From positions 1-45,101 of IMG/VR virus record IMGVR_UViG_3300007734_000699: a stretch of DNA of 45,101 nucleotides, one strand, 5' to 3'. The notes under the pieces were generated by a model. It was not told where the DNA came from and did not search any database. It saw only the letters and a list, made by a program, of their open reading frames with translations. This document shows, piece by piece, positions 21,984 to 30,424 of the stretch. Source of the stretch: a virus. A program made the translations under genes and the position numbers. Positions within the stretch are counted from its first letter, which is position 1; each line of letters begins with the position of its first letter.

Positions 21984-23881
21984 TACTGGCTCACCTGTAA
22001 CGGATTGGTTTCTGGGACCATGCCAATGGCGTAGGTATACAGGGCGAAATCTTCCTGCCCGGTGTACACAAACTTCTGCTGCACCGTGCGGCCTTCCGAG
22101 CCCAACGGCAGCGGCGTGTAGGCTTTCCGCCGACCGGCGCCCCCATAGAGCGACGTGCCATACACGCCCGAGCCGTAGGTCGCCACACCGCTCCCGATGC
22201 CGAGCGAAATCTGGCCCTGGCTCACCACGTCCACGAGCGTCTCCGCCGTGAACGATCCGGCGTGCGGCTCGTACTCCACATGCAGATCGGTGAAGCGCGC
22301 CCGATGCAGGCCGGCGGTCATCGTGGGGCCGTCATACTCTGCCGTCATGTCCGACCCATCCGCCGACGTGCCCACGGATTCGGTCATCACCTTGACGGCG
22401 GTGGAGTTCACTGATTGCAGCTTGCCGCGATTGCCCGCGACAGGTTCGTCGCCGTCCCAGAAGATGTATTGACGGATCCCGCGGTCGGTCTGTGACCACG
22501 CCGGCGTGTTCTGCTCACGCGTACGATTGAGATCGAGCACCCATTCACCAGGTGAGGCCGTGGGGTAGCACCGCGATACGGCAATCCGCAGTTCCTTTTG
22601 GCGCCAGTCGAACACCAGCGGCGTATTCTCCAACGTGGTGGACGCGGTGTTATCCACCATGTCGCGCCAGCCGGGCGTGATGTCATACGACAGCAAACGA
22701 TCCTGCGCGCCGTCGAAGATGAACACACCTTCCGCGGAGGCATGCACCACGCCCGATTCAATCGCCGTCACGGCCCGCGGACCGAGTGCGCCACTCTGCG
22801 CCCCCAAGCTCGGACGCACTTCGAAATCCAGCGAGGTCTGCCCAATGACGAGGAAGATTTGCGACTCCCCGAGCACGAGCAGCGTGTCCCCCTGCGGGAC
22901 GATGGCATTGATCGACTCGCCATTCGTAAAGGGCAGGTCGATGTAATAAAGCGCCGGCCAGCCTTGCGGCTGGAAGATTTCCGAGAAGTGGAGGCGCGTC
23001 GGATTCGCGGCGGATTTCGCCCACCAGCGGTTCTTCCACACCACACCAAAGCTCACCACCGGCGGGACGCCATGCGTACTCGGCGCTTCGTCATTCGCGG
23101 ACCAGTTCGAGGACTCAATCACGAACGTGGACGAAGCCCCACCGCTCTGTGCGCCAGAGGAGGCTTTCCGGTAGACCGTCTCACCCGCCGTCTTGTTCCG
23201 GGCGTAGACCACAATCGCATCCACCTGCGGGTCGGTGGAGTTTGGTACCTGCAGGTTGATGGCGTTGCCAGTGGAGACTAACGTAACCGTGCTCACCGCC
23301 GTGGTCGGATCGCTTTCAAACCCAAGGCCGCGATCCTTGTAGGTATAGACAAACGCGAACTCGGACGTGCTGAGCGTGGCGGAGGAATTCGCCAGCGTAG
23401 ACGCGGTGCTCTTCACGAGCCCCGGCGCGATGCCCATGCGGGTCCAAGTCACCAGGTCGGTAGACTTCTTCGGCGTCGTGGAGCCGTCAAAGGCGGCCAC
23501 CATTGTCCGATCAAACGGGAAAAAGATCTGGTTCGCCGTCGAAAATCCAGACGCCACCGCCGTGCTGTTCCACTGCGCGTTGTCGCGTAACTGGTAGATC
23601 GAGCCATCCACGGCCACCAGCGTGCCCTGCGTGGACCCGAGATAGACGCGCTGGGCGCCCTGCGACAGCTTCGTGGACAGCACCGAGGAAAAGCCCGCAT
23701 AGCCCGCGCGCACGCGCAAGGCGCCCGGCTCGGCCAGCGAGAAATTCCGACACACGACCGACCGACGCGGATCGAGCAGGGTGGGCGATTGGCGAATGTC
23801 CACCCCGCCCGTCATGTCGCCCACGGGGAGGGTTTGATAGACCGCCTGGGCCTGCGGGCGTCGGCTCTTGAGTTGCGCCAT
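21983..23881 (-). CDS. P22 gp10-like tail stabilisation protein
   Basis: 632 residues, beta-rich throughout, with SPTLLDPRRSVVCRNFSLAEPGALRVRAGY at the start region, then repeated blade-like strands ending near YIFWDGDEPVAGNRG and a C-terminal YTGQEDFALYTYAIGM. This order resembles tail accessory proteins that plug or extend the portal channel in short-tailed phages (P22 gp10 type), built from beta-propeller or barrel blades. It follows the adaptor gene, as expected for tail assembly. Confidence 0.68.
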   Translation of the reverse strand: MAQLKSRRPQAQAVYQTLPVGDMTGGVDIRQSPTLLDPRRSVVCRNFSLAEPGALRVRAGYAGFSSVLSTKLSQGAQRVYLGSTQGTLVAVDGSIYQLRDNAQWNSTAVASGFSTANQIFFPFDRTMVAAFDGSTTPKKSTDLVTWTRMGIAPGLVKSTASTLANSSATLSTSEFAFVYTYKDRGLGFESDPTTAVSTVTLVSTGNAINLQVPNSTDPQVDAIVVYARNKTAGETVYRKASSGAQSGGASSTFVIESSNWSANDEAPSTHGVPPVVSFGVVWKNRWWAKSAANPTRLHFSEIFQPQGWPALYYIDLPFTNGESINAIVPQGDTLLVLGESQIFLVIGQTSLDFEVRPSLGAQSGALGPRAVTAIESGVVHASAEGVFIFDGAQDRLLSYDITPGWRDMVDNTASTTLENTPLVFDWRQKELRIAVSRCYPTASPGEWVLDLNRTREQNTPAWSQTDRGIRQYIFWDGDEPVAGNRGKLQSVNSTAVKVMTESVGTSADGSDMTAEYDGPTMTAGLHRARFTDLHVEYEPHAGSFTAETLVDVVSQGQISLGIGSGVATYGSGVYGTSLYGGAGRRKAYTPLPLGSEGRTVQQKFVYTGQEDFALYTYAIGMVPETNPLQVSQ

Positions 23882-23884
23882 TCG

Positions 23885-24532
23885 TTAGAACGCGGGCGTC
23901 TGATCCGGCTCTGAGCCGCCGCCGTAGCCGCCCAGCCAATCACCAAAGGGCGATCGCTTCGGGGTCGGCGCAATCGAGGCCGGCGGGAAATTGGAGCCGT
24001 CAAAGTTCGGCAACGAGGGCGCGGCTTCATACACGCCGCCACCGGGCCCGGTCGGCCGTCCATCGCCGCCCACCGTGAAGTCGCCTTGTCCGAGCGGGCT
24101 ATCCACCACCACGCGCGGCTTGCCGTAAATGTTCGGCGCATCCGAGGCCCGTTCACGCGTCGGCGCGGGATAGCTCGGCGGCGCGGACACGCCCGAGAAC
24201 GACGGCGCACTGTCACCACCAGGCGACCCACCCCACGCACTCGGTTCCGGCGTGGACATGGGGGCCATACCAAAGCTCGGCATCTCGGATGCGGGGCTGG
24301 CCGTGCCGGGGAACATCTTGGACAGCACCTGATTGACAACGCTATCCACGCGCGTGCCGGAGCCGCCAAGGGATTGCAGCAACCCCTGTGGCGCCACAGC
24401 CTGCGCGCCCACGGTCTTCGGGAGGCGCAACGACAGCACCTTGATGGCTTCCTGCACGCCCTGATTGGGATTCGACGGACGGCCGCCGCTCATCTGGTCT
24501 TGCGTGCCGGGCTGGAAATTCACACCAATCAT
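23885..24532 (-). CDS. Low-complexity linker-like virion protein
   Basis: 215 residues, mostly Pro, Gly, Ser and Ala with little secondary structure (AWGGSPGGDSAPSFSGV, YGGGSEPDQTPAF). One helix near residues 26-45 carries QEAIKVLSLRLPKTVG. Probably a disordered virion linker or scaffold. Its ATG overlaps the stop of the 52-residue protein upstream. Confidence 0.5.
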   Translation of the reverse strand: MIGVNFQPGTQDQMSGGRPSNPNQGVQEAIKVLSLRLPKTVGAQAVAPQGLLQSLGGSGTRVDSVVNQVLSKMFPGTASPASEMPSFGMAPMSTPEPSAWGGSPGGDSAPSFSGVSAPPSYPAPTRERASDAPNIYGKPRVVVDSPLGQGDFTVGGDGRPTGPGGGVYEAAPSLPNFDGSNFPPASIAPTPKRSPFGDWLGGYGGGSEPDQTPAF

Positions 24533-24687
24533 TTCGTCACCAAGGGACCGCGACAGGCCCCGCTAAATCTGGGCGTTGCTCCTTGCACCTTGCTCACCAC
24601 GCGCTCGGCACACTGCGGACACACGGGCGGCTCCTTCGCATCCCGCTCGAGCGTCACCGAATGGCCGCACCGGAAGGTGACCGTCAT
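24529..24687 (-). CDS. 52-residue zinc-finger protein
   Basis: Starts at ATG 24687 (ATGA overlap with the adaptor gene) and ends in the ATGA of the next gene. Contains FRCGHSV followed 17 residues later by CPQC, and a further cysteine near the C-terminus (SGACRG). The exact fit of both junctions supports that it is translated. Function unknown. Confidence 0.6.
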   Translation of the reverse strand: MTVTFRCGHSVTLERDAKEPPVCPQCAERVVSKVQGATPRFSGACRGPLVTK

Positions 24688-25475
24688 CGCCACCACGGCG
24701 CCAGCGGCGACGACTGCTCACTGCGATGGGAGGCGTTGCGGAAGTAACTCCGCGCCGCCCGCACGCCCTTGACGCCCTTCTTCGGCTTCTGCGCGTTGTA
24801 GCGCTGCACGTAGGCCAGGAACAGTTGGAACTGCTTGTCGGACTCCTGAAACTCGCGGCGCAGTTTATTGAGTTGACTGGCGGCGTAATGCACTATCGCC
24901 TGGTGATACGGCACCAAGTCCCGGCGATAGTTGGAACTCACCGCAAACGGCACGGTGGTGTCGCTCGACATGGAGGACGGCTGAGCGACAAACGGAATCC
25001 ACAGCTTCGCCGTCTCTGACGTGCTCACATCCGCGGGACGATCCAAGCCAAAGTAGAGCGCCCCGCCATCCTGCCGGAGATACCAGCCGGTCGGTTCTCC
25101 GGTGGTATTGGTGGAACGCCAGCCAGGATCCGCCGCATCCAGATACGGCACCGCCCGCTGCGGGAAGTCATCCCCCGCCGTCCACTGCTGATTCCCCGCC
25201 GTGTCGGTCTTGACGTAGGCCGGCCCTTCGCCCGCCATCCGCGCGAATCCCGAACTCCCCGCCATCACCGACGAACTGGAGAGATTGAATTCACGCGCAG
25301 ACGAGCTCACCGTTACGGACGACCGCTTAACGAAGCATTCGGTCAGATCCGCGAACTGGCGATACCCTTGGTTGACCGCGTGCTTGCGCCGCGCGTCCGT
25401 GAAGAGGACCGAGGTATCGTTGGTGCCGAGCTCTGTGGTGAGGTCATCCCCCCAGAGTTGCGAGAACTGCGGCAT
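24684..25475 (-). CDS. Head-to-tail adaptor/connector protein
   Basis: 263 residues. N-terminal FSQLWGDDLTTELG followed by a helical DARRKHAVNQGYRQF segment, a beta insert in the middle, and a long C-terminal helix (FQESDKQFQLFLAYVQRYN) with a basic end. This matches adaptor or connector proteins that join portal and tail in podoviruses and siphoviruses. It lies directly before the tail protein genes. Confidence 0.58.
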   Translation of the reverse strand: MPQFSQLWGDDLTTELGTNDTSVLFTDARRKHAVNQGYRQFADLTECFVKRSSVTVSSSAREFNLSSSSVMAGSSGFARMAGEGPAYVKTDTAGNQQWTAGDDFPQRAVPYLDAADPGWRSTNTTGEPTGWYLRQDGGALYFGLDRPADVSTSETAKLWIPFVAQPSSMSSDTTVPFAVSSNYRRDLVPYHQAIVHYAASQLNKLRREFQESDKQFQLFLAYVQRYNAQKPKKGVKGVRAARSYFRNASHRSEQSSPLAPWWR

Positions 25476-25756
25476 TAGTCCGGCACCCCCGAAATCGCGC
25501 CCGCCACGATGCCATCCGTAATTAACCGCTGCAGGATGCGCCGATGCAGCGATTGCACAGAGAGGTCGGCCTTATTCAGCGCACGCAGCAGCGCCACCGC
25601 TTGCGCGCCCTGGTAGGCATGGCCGACCGTCTCCCCACCGGCCTGCAACTTGACGGCAATGCGGCTGTTCTCCCAGTCGAGATCGAGCCGCATCACCGTG
25701 TAGTCTTTCGACACCGCCGGGACCGGAGGCGTCGTGACCGTGAGCGCTTCAGCCAT
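25475..25756 (-). CDS. Hypothetical virion-region protein
   Basis: 93 residues. A short beta region with VMRLDLDWENSRIAVKLQ is followed by a helix containing LLRALNKADLSVQSLHRRIL. The beta region resembles accessory connector proteins but no family can be named. It shares one base with the adaptor gene. Confidence 0.5.
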   Translation of the reverse strand: MAEALTVTTPPVPAVSKDYTVMRLDLDWENSRIAVKLQAGGETVGHAYQGAQAVALLRALNKADLSVQSLHRRILQRLITDGIVAGAISGVPD

Positions 25757-25762
25757 GCGCGG

Positions 25763-26086
25763 CTAGTTCCCGAAGAGTGTGACCGTGATCGTGCCCGAGG
25801 TCTTGGCCGTGACGTACGGCCGCACCCACTCCAAGGGGCCCGCAAACTGCTGCAGGCTCACCTGGCTCGTGCTGAGCGAGGTGCTCGTGCCGGTGATCGT
25901 GGCGTAGGGGCCCGCCGAGGACCCCGCACGCGCCTCCATCCGGATCGAGCCAGTGCAGCCCGCGCTGGCTTCATAGAACGCGGAGAACCGCTCCGAGAGG
26001 CCGAACATGTTCCGCGCCTTCAGCGCTCCCGTCGAGGTGTTATCGATGTACGTCCAACTTGCGTGGGCGGAATCTTCGAATCCCAT
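25763..26086 (-). CDS. Small beta-rich virion protein
   Basis: 107 residues starting MGFEDSAHASWTYID and rich in Ser, Thr and Ala, with strands such as GPYATITGTSTSLST and a final TSGTITVTLFGN. It is related in style to the neighbouring virion proteins, probably a minor structural component. No known domain. Confidence 0.5.
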   Translation of the reverse strand: MGFEDSAHASWTYIDNTSTGALKARNMFGLSERFSAFYEASAGCTGSIRMEARAGSSAGPYATITGTSTSLSTSQVSLQQFAGPLEWVRPYVTAKTSGTITVTLFGN

Positions 26087-26090
26087 CGCG

Positions 26091-26573
26091 TTAGGTCCGG
26101 TCGATGTAGGCCCAGCGCACGCGACCCGACGAGCCGGTCACGTTGGCGTTGTGCAGGTTGCCCAGCGACACCTTGATCTCGTTGGCCGAGCTCGGGGTCG
26201 GCGTGCCGACGATGTAGACCGTCGAGAGTGTGCCGCGGAAATCCACGGAGATGATCAGGTCACCCGTCGAAATGCCGGCCGCGGCAAACGTGGAGTAGTC
26301 CTGCGCGAAGGATGAGAGCGACGGCGGGCGATAGCTCGATTCACCCACGACCAGCTTAAACGGCGTCGTGGACCCGTTGATCGTCACCACGTTCGAGGAA
26401 TCCCCGAGCGTCAGCGTGCCGGTGCCCTTTGCCTTAATCGTGAGGTTCGAGGCCGTGGTATCGCCAATGGCGACAATCGAACTGCCGAGCATTTCAATGC
26501 CCGCATCGGCGTCCACACTGACCGCCAGCCCCTTGCCGAGGTGTGACGCGTTACCCGAATTGCGATATTCCAT
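26091..26573 (-). CDS. Beta-rich virion protein
   Basis: 160 residues. Beta-helix-like middle (IKAKGTGTLTLGDSSNVVTI) that is common in phage fibre or decoration proteins, then a globular C-terminal half. It is the first gene after the terminator that follows the capsid gene, so readthrough or a separate promoter is needed for it. Confidence 0.5.
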   Translation of the reverse strand: MEYRNSGNASHLGKGLAVSVDADAGIEMLGSSIVAIGDTTASNLTIKAKGTGTLTLGDSSNVVTINGSTTPFKLVVGESSYRPPSLSSFAQDYSTFAAAGISTGDLIISVDFRGTLSTVYIVGTPTPSSANEIKVSLGNLHNANVTGSSGRVRWAYIDRT

Positions 26574-26660
26574 GTTTCTGCTGTCCTCAGCGCATCCCTA
26601 TCTGACAGCGACAACACCGGGCGGGAACCGGCAGAGATGCGCGACGAAGCGCCCGCGAAG

Positions 26661-26699
26661 AGAAAAGAGGCGGGGCCACGGCTATCTGCCGCAGCCCCG
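26661..26699 (-). terminator. Rho-independent terminator behind the major capsid gene
   Basis: On the minus strand a 12-base-pair stem (10 Watson-Crick pairs plus two central G-U) with an AGATA loop occupies 26699-26671 and is followed by CCTCTTTTCT. It lies in the 137-base gap between the capsid stop (26711) and the next start (26573). It would set capsid mRNA above that of the downstream connector and tail genes. Confidence 0.72.
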
Positions 26700-26710
26700 A
26701 ACCACGCGCC

Positions 26711-27631
26711 CTAGACGCCAGGCGAACCGAACACGCCCTGCCAGAACGCGCACCCGAACGACCGACGCCACCGCACCGGATACATCCGATTCCGAGTCCG
26801 CGGGTCCGTCATCGCCGGTTCCATCGTCATTCCCACGCGCGTGTAGGAACGCATGCCGATGTTCTTCTTGTTCGCGTCCTGCAGGAACCACGCGTCGGCG
26901 TCGGTGAGGTACGGATTCACCACCACCGTCCAGTTGCGCTCCTTCAGGGCGTTCACATCGTTGTCCGTGACACCCGGACGCAGCTGCGAGTTGATCAGGC
27001 GATGCGCCGTGAACTCGAGTGCGGGCGGGACGTGCAGGAGCAGCGACGTGGCCGGGGCCACCAACTGACCCGCTTCCACCTTCGTCTCGGTCTGCAGGTC
27101 AATCAGGGCCTGCTCGAGCGAGGTGGCCGACAGGTCGGCCGCCGCCGACAGGATGTTGCGGGCCGTGCCGCCACCCTTGAGGACGTGTGACGAGCTGAAG
27201 ATCGACACGCCATCGGGCGACTGCTCGGTACTGAACCCGTTGTTCCAGAGAATCGCCGCGCGCTTCTCTTCGACCACACGGGCCGCGAACATGAACCAGC
27301 GGGCGTTCTGCGCCAACTGGTCGTACTGGTCATCTTCCAGGGCGGTCTGGGTGACTTCGAACATCGCACCGAATTCGGTGTGCGTGAAGTCCTTCGACCA
27401 GCCGGGACGAATCACCTGCGCGATATAGGCCGCGCCTTCGCCCTTCTCCGGAATGTCGCCCACACCCGTCACGCTCAACACGCGCTCGAACTTGCGCTTG
27501 CTGGTCAGGACGTTGCAGACCTTCTTCCAGATGTTCGGGAGTTCCTTGTTGCTGTCAAACAGGAGCGTGAAGATCTCCTTGTCGACATTGTCGTTCAGTT
27601 CAACGAATGTGCCGCGAGTCTGGACTGCCAT
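26711..27631 (-). CDS. Major capsid protein
   Basis: 306 residues with a GGGGTAG ribosome site upstream. The order matches HK97-fold capsid proteins of the Mu gpT-like group: an N-terminal helical arm (NVDKEIFTLLFDSNKELPN), IWKKVCNVLTSKRKFERV, then FSSSHVLKGGGTARN, ALIDLQTETKVEAGQLVAP, and a domain around WTVVVNPYLTDADAWFL. The C-terminal strand carries YTRVGMTMEPAM and MYPVRWRRSFG. A promoter and leader precede the two-gene capsid unit and a terminator follows it, as expected for the most abundant virion protein. Confidence 0.82.
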   Translation of the reverse strand: MAVQTRGTFVELNDNVDKEIFTLLFDSNKELPNIWKKVCNVLTSKRKFERVLSVTGVGDIPEKGEGAAYIAQVIRPGWSKDFTHTEFGAMFEVTQTALEDDQYDQLAQNARWFMFAARVVEEKRAAILWNNGFSTEQSPDGVSIFSSSHVLKGGGTARNILSAAADLSATSLEQALIDLQTETKVEAGQLVAPATSLLLHVPPALEFTAHRLINSQLRPGVTDNDVNALKERNWTVVVNPYLTDADAWFLQDANKKNIGMRSYTRVGMTMEPAMTDPRTRNRMYPVRWRRSFGCAFWQGVFGSPGV

Positions 27632-27644
27632 GGTCGGGCTACCC

Positions 27645-28226
27645 CTACTTCACCGCGGGCGAAACGTTCGCCGCGAGGAATTTGAAAATGACCGGACCGT
27701 TGGTGTCGCCCACCGTCTCGCGCGGGACATCCGTAATAAACACGGAGGTCAGGCCAGAGGTGGAGTTCGTTGATTCCACCAGATACACATGGTTGGTGGA
27801 GTCGTAGCGGATATTGTGCGCCGTGCCGATCATCGACGAGAGCGACGGGCCCGCATCCAGATAGCCCCGGAATTCGGCGTCCCCGTCCGCGATGAGCACG
27901 CCCAACTGACGGTTGGCGATCTGCGTGTTGTCGTTCAGCGCCAGGCCAGTGGTCGAGCCGTCCGAGGTGGAGTTTTCGATCGCAATGCCGAGGACGTTGG
28001 TGGTGTTGAGCACCACTGCCGGCGTGCCGCCGTTGAACGGGGCGCGCACGATGCGGAAGCCGCCGGTCGAGACGACGGTGTCGTTGGACACGATGTCGCC
28101 CGCCTTGATGACGGCCGTGGAAGCGCAGGTGCTTTCCTGAAAGTAACGAATCGCCGGCGTGCCGGCGCCCGCGCGCGATCGATAGTGCTGGGGATTCGAT
28201 CCCGCGTTAATAGTCCAATCTGCCAT
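27645..28226 (-). CDS. Capsid-associated (decoration-type) protein
   Basis: 193 residues from ATG 28226, immediately before the capsid gene. It has alternating strands and loops (STGGFRIVRAPFNGGTPAVV, NTTNVLGIAIENST). Genes just upstream of capsid genes often encode head decoration proteins. It is the first gene after the promoter at 28415-28443. The frame is open upstream, but the start is set by the end of the leader region. Confidence 0.58.
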   Translation of the reverse strand: MADWTINAGSNPQHYRSRAGAGTPAIRYFQESTCASTAVIKAGDIVSNDTVVSTGGFRIVRAPFNGGTPAVVLNTTNVLGIAIENSTSDGSTTGLALNDNTQIANRQLGVLIADGDAEFRGYLDAGPSLSSMIGTAHNIRYDSTNHVYLVESTNSTSGLTSVFITDVPRETVGDTNGPVIFKFLAANVSPAVK

Positions 28227-28357
28227 GTCACACCCACGCGCATACAGCGCCATGAGAACACGTGACGTGGTTCGGGATTTGATCAGGCCAATGCGCGGGT
28301 TCCGATCCGTGACCGATGCGCTGGCCGAAGACGCCCGTTGGACTCGGCGGCAGTCTG

Positions 28358-28404
28358 TGTGGTGACCGGGTGGCACAGCGTGTGTGTCACCACAACACAC
28401 ACGC
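28358..28404 (-). promoter_or_regulatory. Two mutually exclusive hairpins in the capsid mRNA leader
   Basis: Hairpin 1: a perfect 10-base stem (28404-28395 with 28387-28378) with loop TGTGGTG. Hairpin 2: a perfect 9-base stem, TGTGGTGAC (28394-28386) with GTCACCACA (28366-28358). The loop and first stem-end bases of hairpin 1 form the 5' arm of hairpin 2, so both cannot form at once. Hairpin 1 starts about four bases after the predicted transcription start. Confidence 0.6.
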
Positions 28405-28414
28405 CGGTAGTTTC

Positions 28415-28443
28415 GTTATACGCGAAGTGCCTTACAAAGTCAA
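28415..28443 (-). promoter_or_regulatory. Sigma-70-type promoter for the capsid genes
   Basis: TTGACT (28443-28438) and TATAAC (28420-28415) on the minus strand, separated by exactly 17 bases; five of six consensus bases match in each box. The likely start is near 28408, giving a leader of about 180 bases. It lies in the only sizeable gap of the head operon. Confidence 0.72.
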
Positions 28444-28448
28444 GCGCT

Positions 28449-28949
28449 TTACGCGGTTTCTTCCAGCTCGAGATCCGATCCGCGCGAGGTCTTGATGTCC
28501 ATCTGCGACGATTCGTAGACCGCATCACCGGCCTGTGAGCCGAATTTCACCGCGGTTTCCTGTGCGGCGGCTTCTTTCAGCTTCTTGCCGCTCACGCCCT
28601 GCTCGTTGAGACGCGTTTTGGCGTCCACGATGCGCTGGTAGTTGTCCGCGTGCATCTTCATCAGCACTTCGCGGCCGTTTTCGCCACGCACGAGACGCCC
28701 ATCCACCTCGCGGAGGCCGTATTCGTCGGGCGTGCCGTCCAATTCTTCGGGACGGACGAATTCCCAGCCCTTGACGTGCCGCATTTCGTGAATCCGACCG
28801 GCCCGCAGCTGGCTATCGACGATGCGGATCTCCCACGGGCCGCCCTCTTTGAGCGTGATTGCCACACTGGGCGAGCCAAACGGGTGCGCCAGGCGCCGAT
28901 CGATGACGTTGACGGTCGGTAACGGCTTACTTTCGGTCTTTTTAGCCAT
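28449..28949 (-). CDS. Head-operon hypothetical protein
   Basis: 166 residues. N-terminal basic tail (MAKKTESKPLP), then a beta-rich segment with GGPWEIRIVDSQLRAGRIHE and a helical, Lys-rich end. Stands between scaffold and the capsid promoter. Possibly an assembly or structural factor; no family recognised. Confidence 0.52.
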   Translation of the reverse strand: MAKKTESKPLPTVNVIDRRLAHPFGSPSVAITLKEGGPWEIRIVDSQLRAGRIHEMRHVKGWEFVRPEELDGTPDEYGLREVDGRLVRGENGREVLMKMHADNYQRIVDAKTRLNEQGVSGKKLKEAAAQETAVKFGSQAGDAVYESSQMDIKTSRGSDLELEETA

Positions 28950-28952
28950 GCG

Positions 28953-29831
28953 CTACTCCAAACTGTTCGCCTTGCCCGGTTCATACCGGCTGGCGATCTT
29001 TTCGTATTCTTTCGGGGTGATGTCGGCGGCCTGCCGGAACGCCTGCGCCGTGGCCGTGAGGACCGCGGGCTTCGAGCGATCCCCGCCCACGCTCTCCGTG
29101 ACGACCGGCGGCGGCGGCGCATTCACCGGGGCGCGGAAATTGCCGGCCATCACTGACTCGGCCAGCGCGACACGCCAGAGCACCCCCGCCACATCAGGAC
29201 GGGCGCTCATTTCCTTGGGCACAATCGACCAGACTTGCCGCAAGATGCCGGGGTCAACGCCCATCTTCTGCTTGTCCGCGTGGGCAATCGCCGCGGCCAG
29301 GTTCGCATTCGATTGCGCCACCGCCGTCTGTTCATGCAGCGGGGCCACCATCGCCTGCGCTTTGCGCTCCGCGAGGGATTCATTGCGGGCGGCAATGCGC
29401 TGGGCGCGGCCGGTGTCCGGTTTCCCTTCCGGTGTGTAGAGATCGAGCTCCTTGGCGTATTCGACCGCTTCCTGATCGCTCAGGGGGCCCGCGGGCGCCG
29501 GAGGCGGTGGGGCTTGCGGCTGGTAGAGTGCGCGCTGGATCAGCGGCTGGGCGGCTTGCCACTCGGCCACCACCTGATCCACCTTCTCGGCCTTCGGGCG
29601 GAGTTGTTCGATCTGCTGCTTGAGCGCTTGTTTCTCTTGACGCAGGGCGGACACCGCACTCAGCGGGACGAGCTTTTCCCCGCCTGGATTCACGACGGTG
29701 CCTTCAGGATCAGCATCGGCCGCCGCGACGGGCGCGGGCGGGTCGACGGGCGCAGGGGCTTGTGGTTCCGGCTCAGGGGCCGGTGTCGGGTCGTCTTCTA
29801 ATGACATCGCGCCGGCGGGCATTTCACTCAT
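28953..29831 (-). CDS. Scaffolding protein
   Basis: 292 residues; start overlaps the GroES-like stop (ATGA). An acidic Pro/Ala-rich N-terminal 45 residues, a coiled coil (SALRQEKQALKQQIEQL), a Pro-rich hinge and a helical C-terminal part ending with PKEYEKIASRYEPGKANS. Coiled, low-complexity, proline-rich proteins between portal and capsid genes are normally scaffolds that leave the shell during maturation. Confidence 0.65.
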   Translation of the reverse strand: MSEMPAGAMSLEDDPTPAPEPEPQAPAPVDPPAPVAAADADPEGTVVNPGGEKLVPLSAVSALRQEKQALKQQIEQLRPKAEKVDQVVAEWQAAQPLIQRALYQPQAPPPPAPAGPLSDQEAVEYAKELDLYTPEGKPDTGRAQRIAARNESLAERKAQAMVAPLHEQTAVAQSNANLAAAIAHADKQKMGVDPGILRQVWSIVPKEMSARPDVAGVLWRVALAESVMAGNFRAPVNAPPPPVVTESVGGDRSKPAVLTATAQAFRQAADITPKEYEKIASRYEPGKANSLE

Positions 29832-30112
29832 ACGGGCGGTTCTTCCTCATGCCAGATCGCTAAGAGTTCATCTTCGTGCAGCACCAGGTAGCGAATGCCC
29901 TGATACTCCATCACTTGACCCGCTTCGGGCGTAAATAACACCACGTCGCCGGTCTGCACATCCCGTACGCCGTCACCCGTTGCCGTGACGGTGCCGATCA
30001 CGTCCGGGCTATACGCCGACACCGCGATCAAGCCACTGGGCCGCGTGCGCTGGCTCTGATCTTCCGCGCGCACAATCACGCGATCCCCTCGGACCGCGAG
30101 TTCCACGTCCAT
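29828..30112 (-). CDS. GroES-like co-chaperonin
   Basis: 94 residues, the size of bacterial GroES. The order of the fold is visible: RGDRVIVRAEDQSQ for the first strands, a mobile-loop region with RTRPSGLIAVSAY, then DVIGTVTATGDGVRDVQTGDVVLF and the roof and closing strands GIRYLVLHEDELLAIW. The loop and length match Cpn10, which caps GroEL. T4 gp31 is the well-known phage counterpart, needed for folding a capsid protein. Here it sits between portal and scaffold, beside the capsid genes. Confidence 0.8.
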   Translation of the reverse strand: MDVELAVRGDRVIVRAEDQSQRTRPSGLIAVSAYSPDVIGTVTATGDGVRDVQTGDVVLFTPEAGQVMEYQGIRYLVLHEDELLAIWHEEEPPV

Positions 30113-30424
30113 CTATAGGCCACCCCGCCGCGACAAGGACACCGTTACCGGCTGCAGATCCTGTTCGGCTTGCTGCAAGCGCTTCAGTTCGTCCATCGGC
30201 CACTGCATCAGGCGGTGAATCTCCCGCTGCGCGCAGACGATCTGCCGGAGATACGCCGTGGCGTTGGCATCCGAGGCATCATTGGCGGCGTTGCGGACAG
30301 CATTTAAGAACGTCGCGCCCCCGCCTTCCTGGGTGCCCCACTCCCGCTCGACGTGACGGCAGAACACCTTCCAGCCCTCATCGTTGACAAAGGCTTCTAA
30401 TGCTTCGCGTTCCTTAACGGCCAT
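30113..30424 (-). CDS. Head-operon hypothetical protein
   Basis: 103 residues from ATG 30424, overlapping the portal end by 11 bases. Almost entirely helical (REALEAFVNDEGWKVFCRHV, CAQREIHRLMQWPMDELKRL). Possibly a portal-associated or capsid assembly factor; unknown. Confidence 0.52.
   Translation of the reverse strand: MAVKEREALEAFVNDEGWKVFCRHVEREWGTQEGGGATFLNAVRNAANDASDANATAYLRQIVCAQREIHRLMQWPMDELKRLQQAEQDLQPVTVSLSRRGGL

Larger units (their letters stand above)
28227..28448. other. Leader region between head operon and capsid genes
   Basis: 222 bases with no credible gene on either strand. It holds, on the minus strand, a promoter (28443-28415), two overlapping inverted repeats (28404-28358) and then about 130 bases of leader without evident signal before the ATG at 28226. 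Confidence 0.6.

Noticed and set aside
26574-26660. Possible promoter for the downstream connector genes
   Set aside because: No -35/-10 pair with proper spacing could be found on the minus strand.
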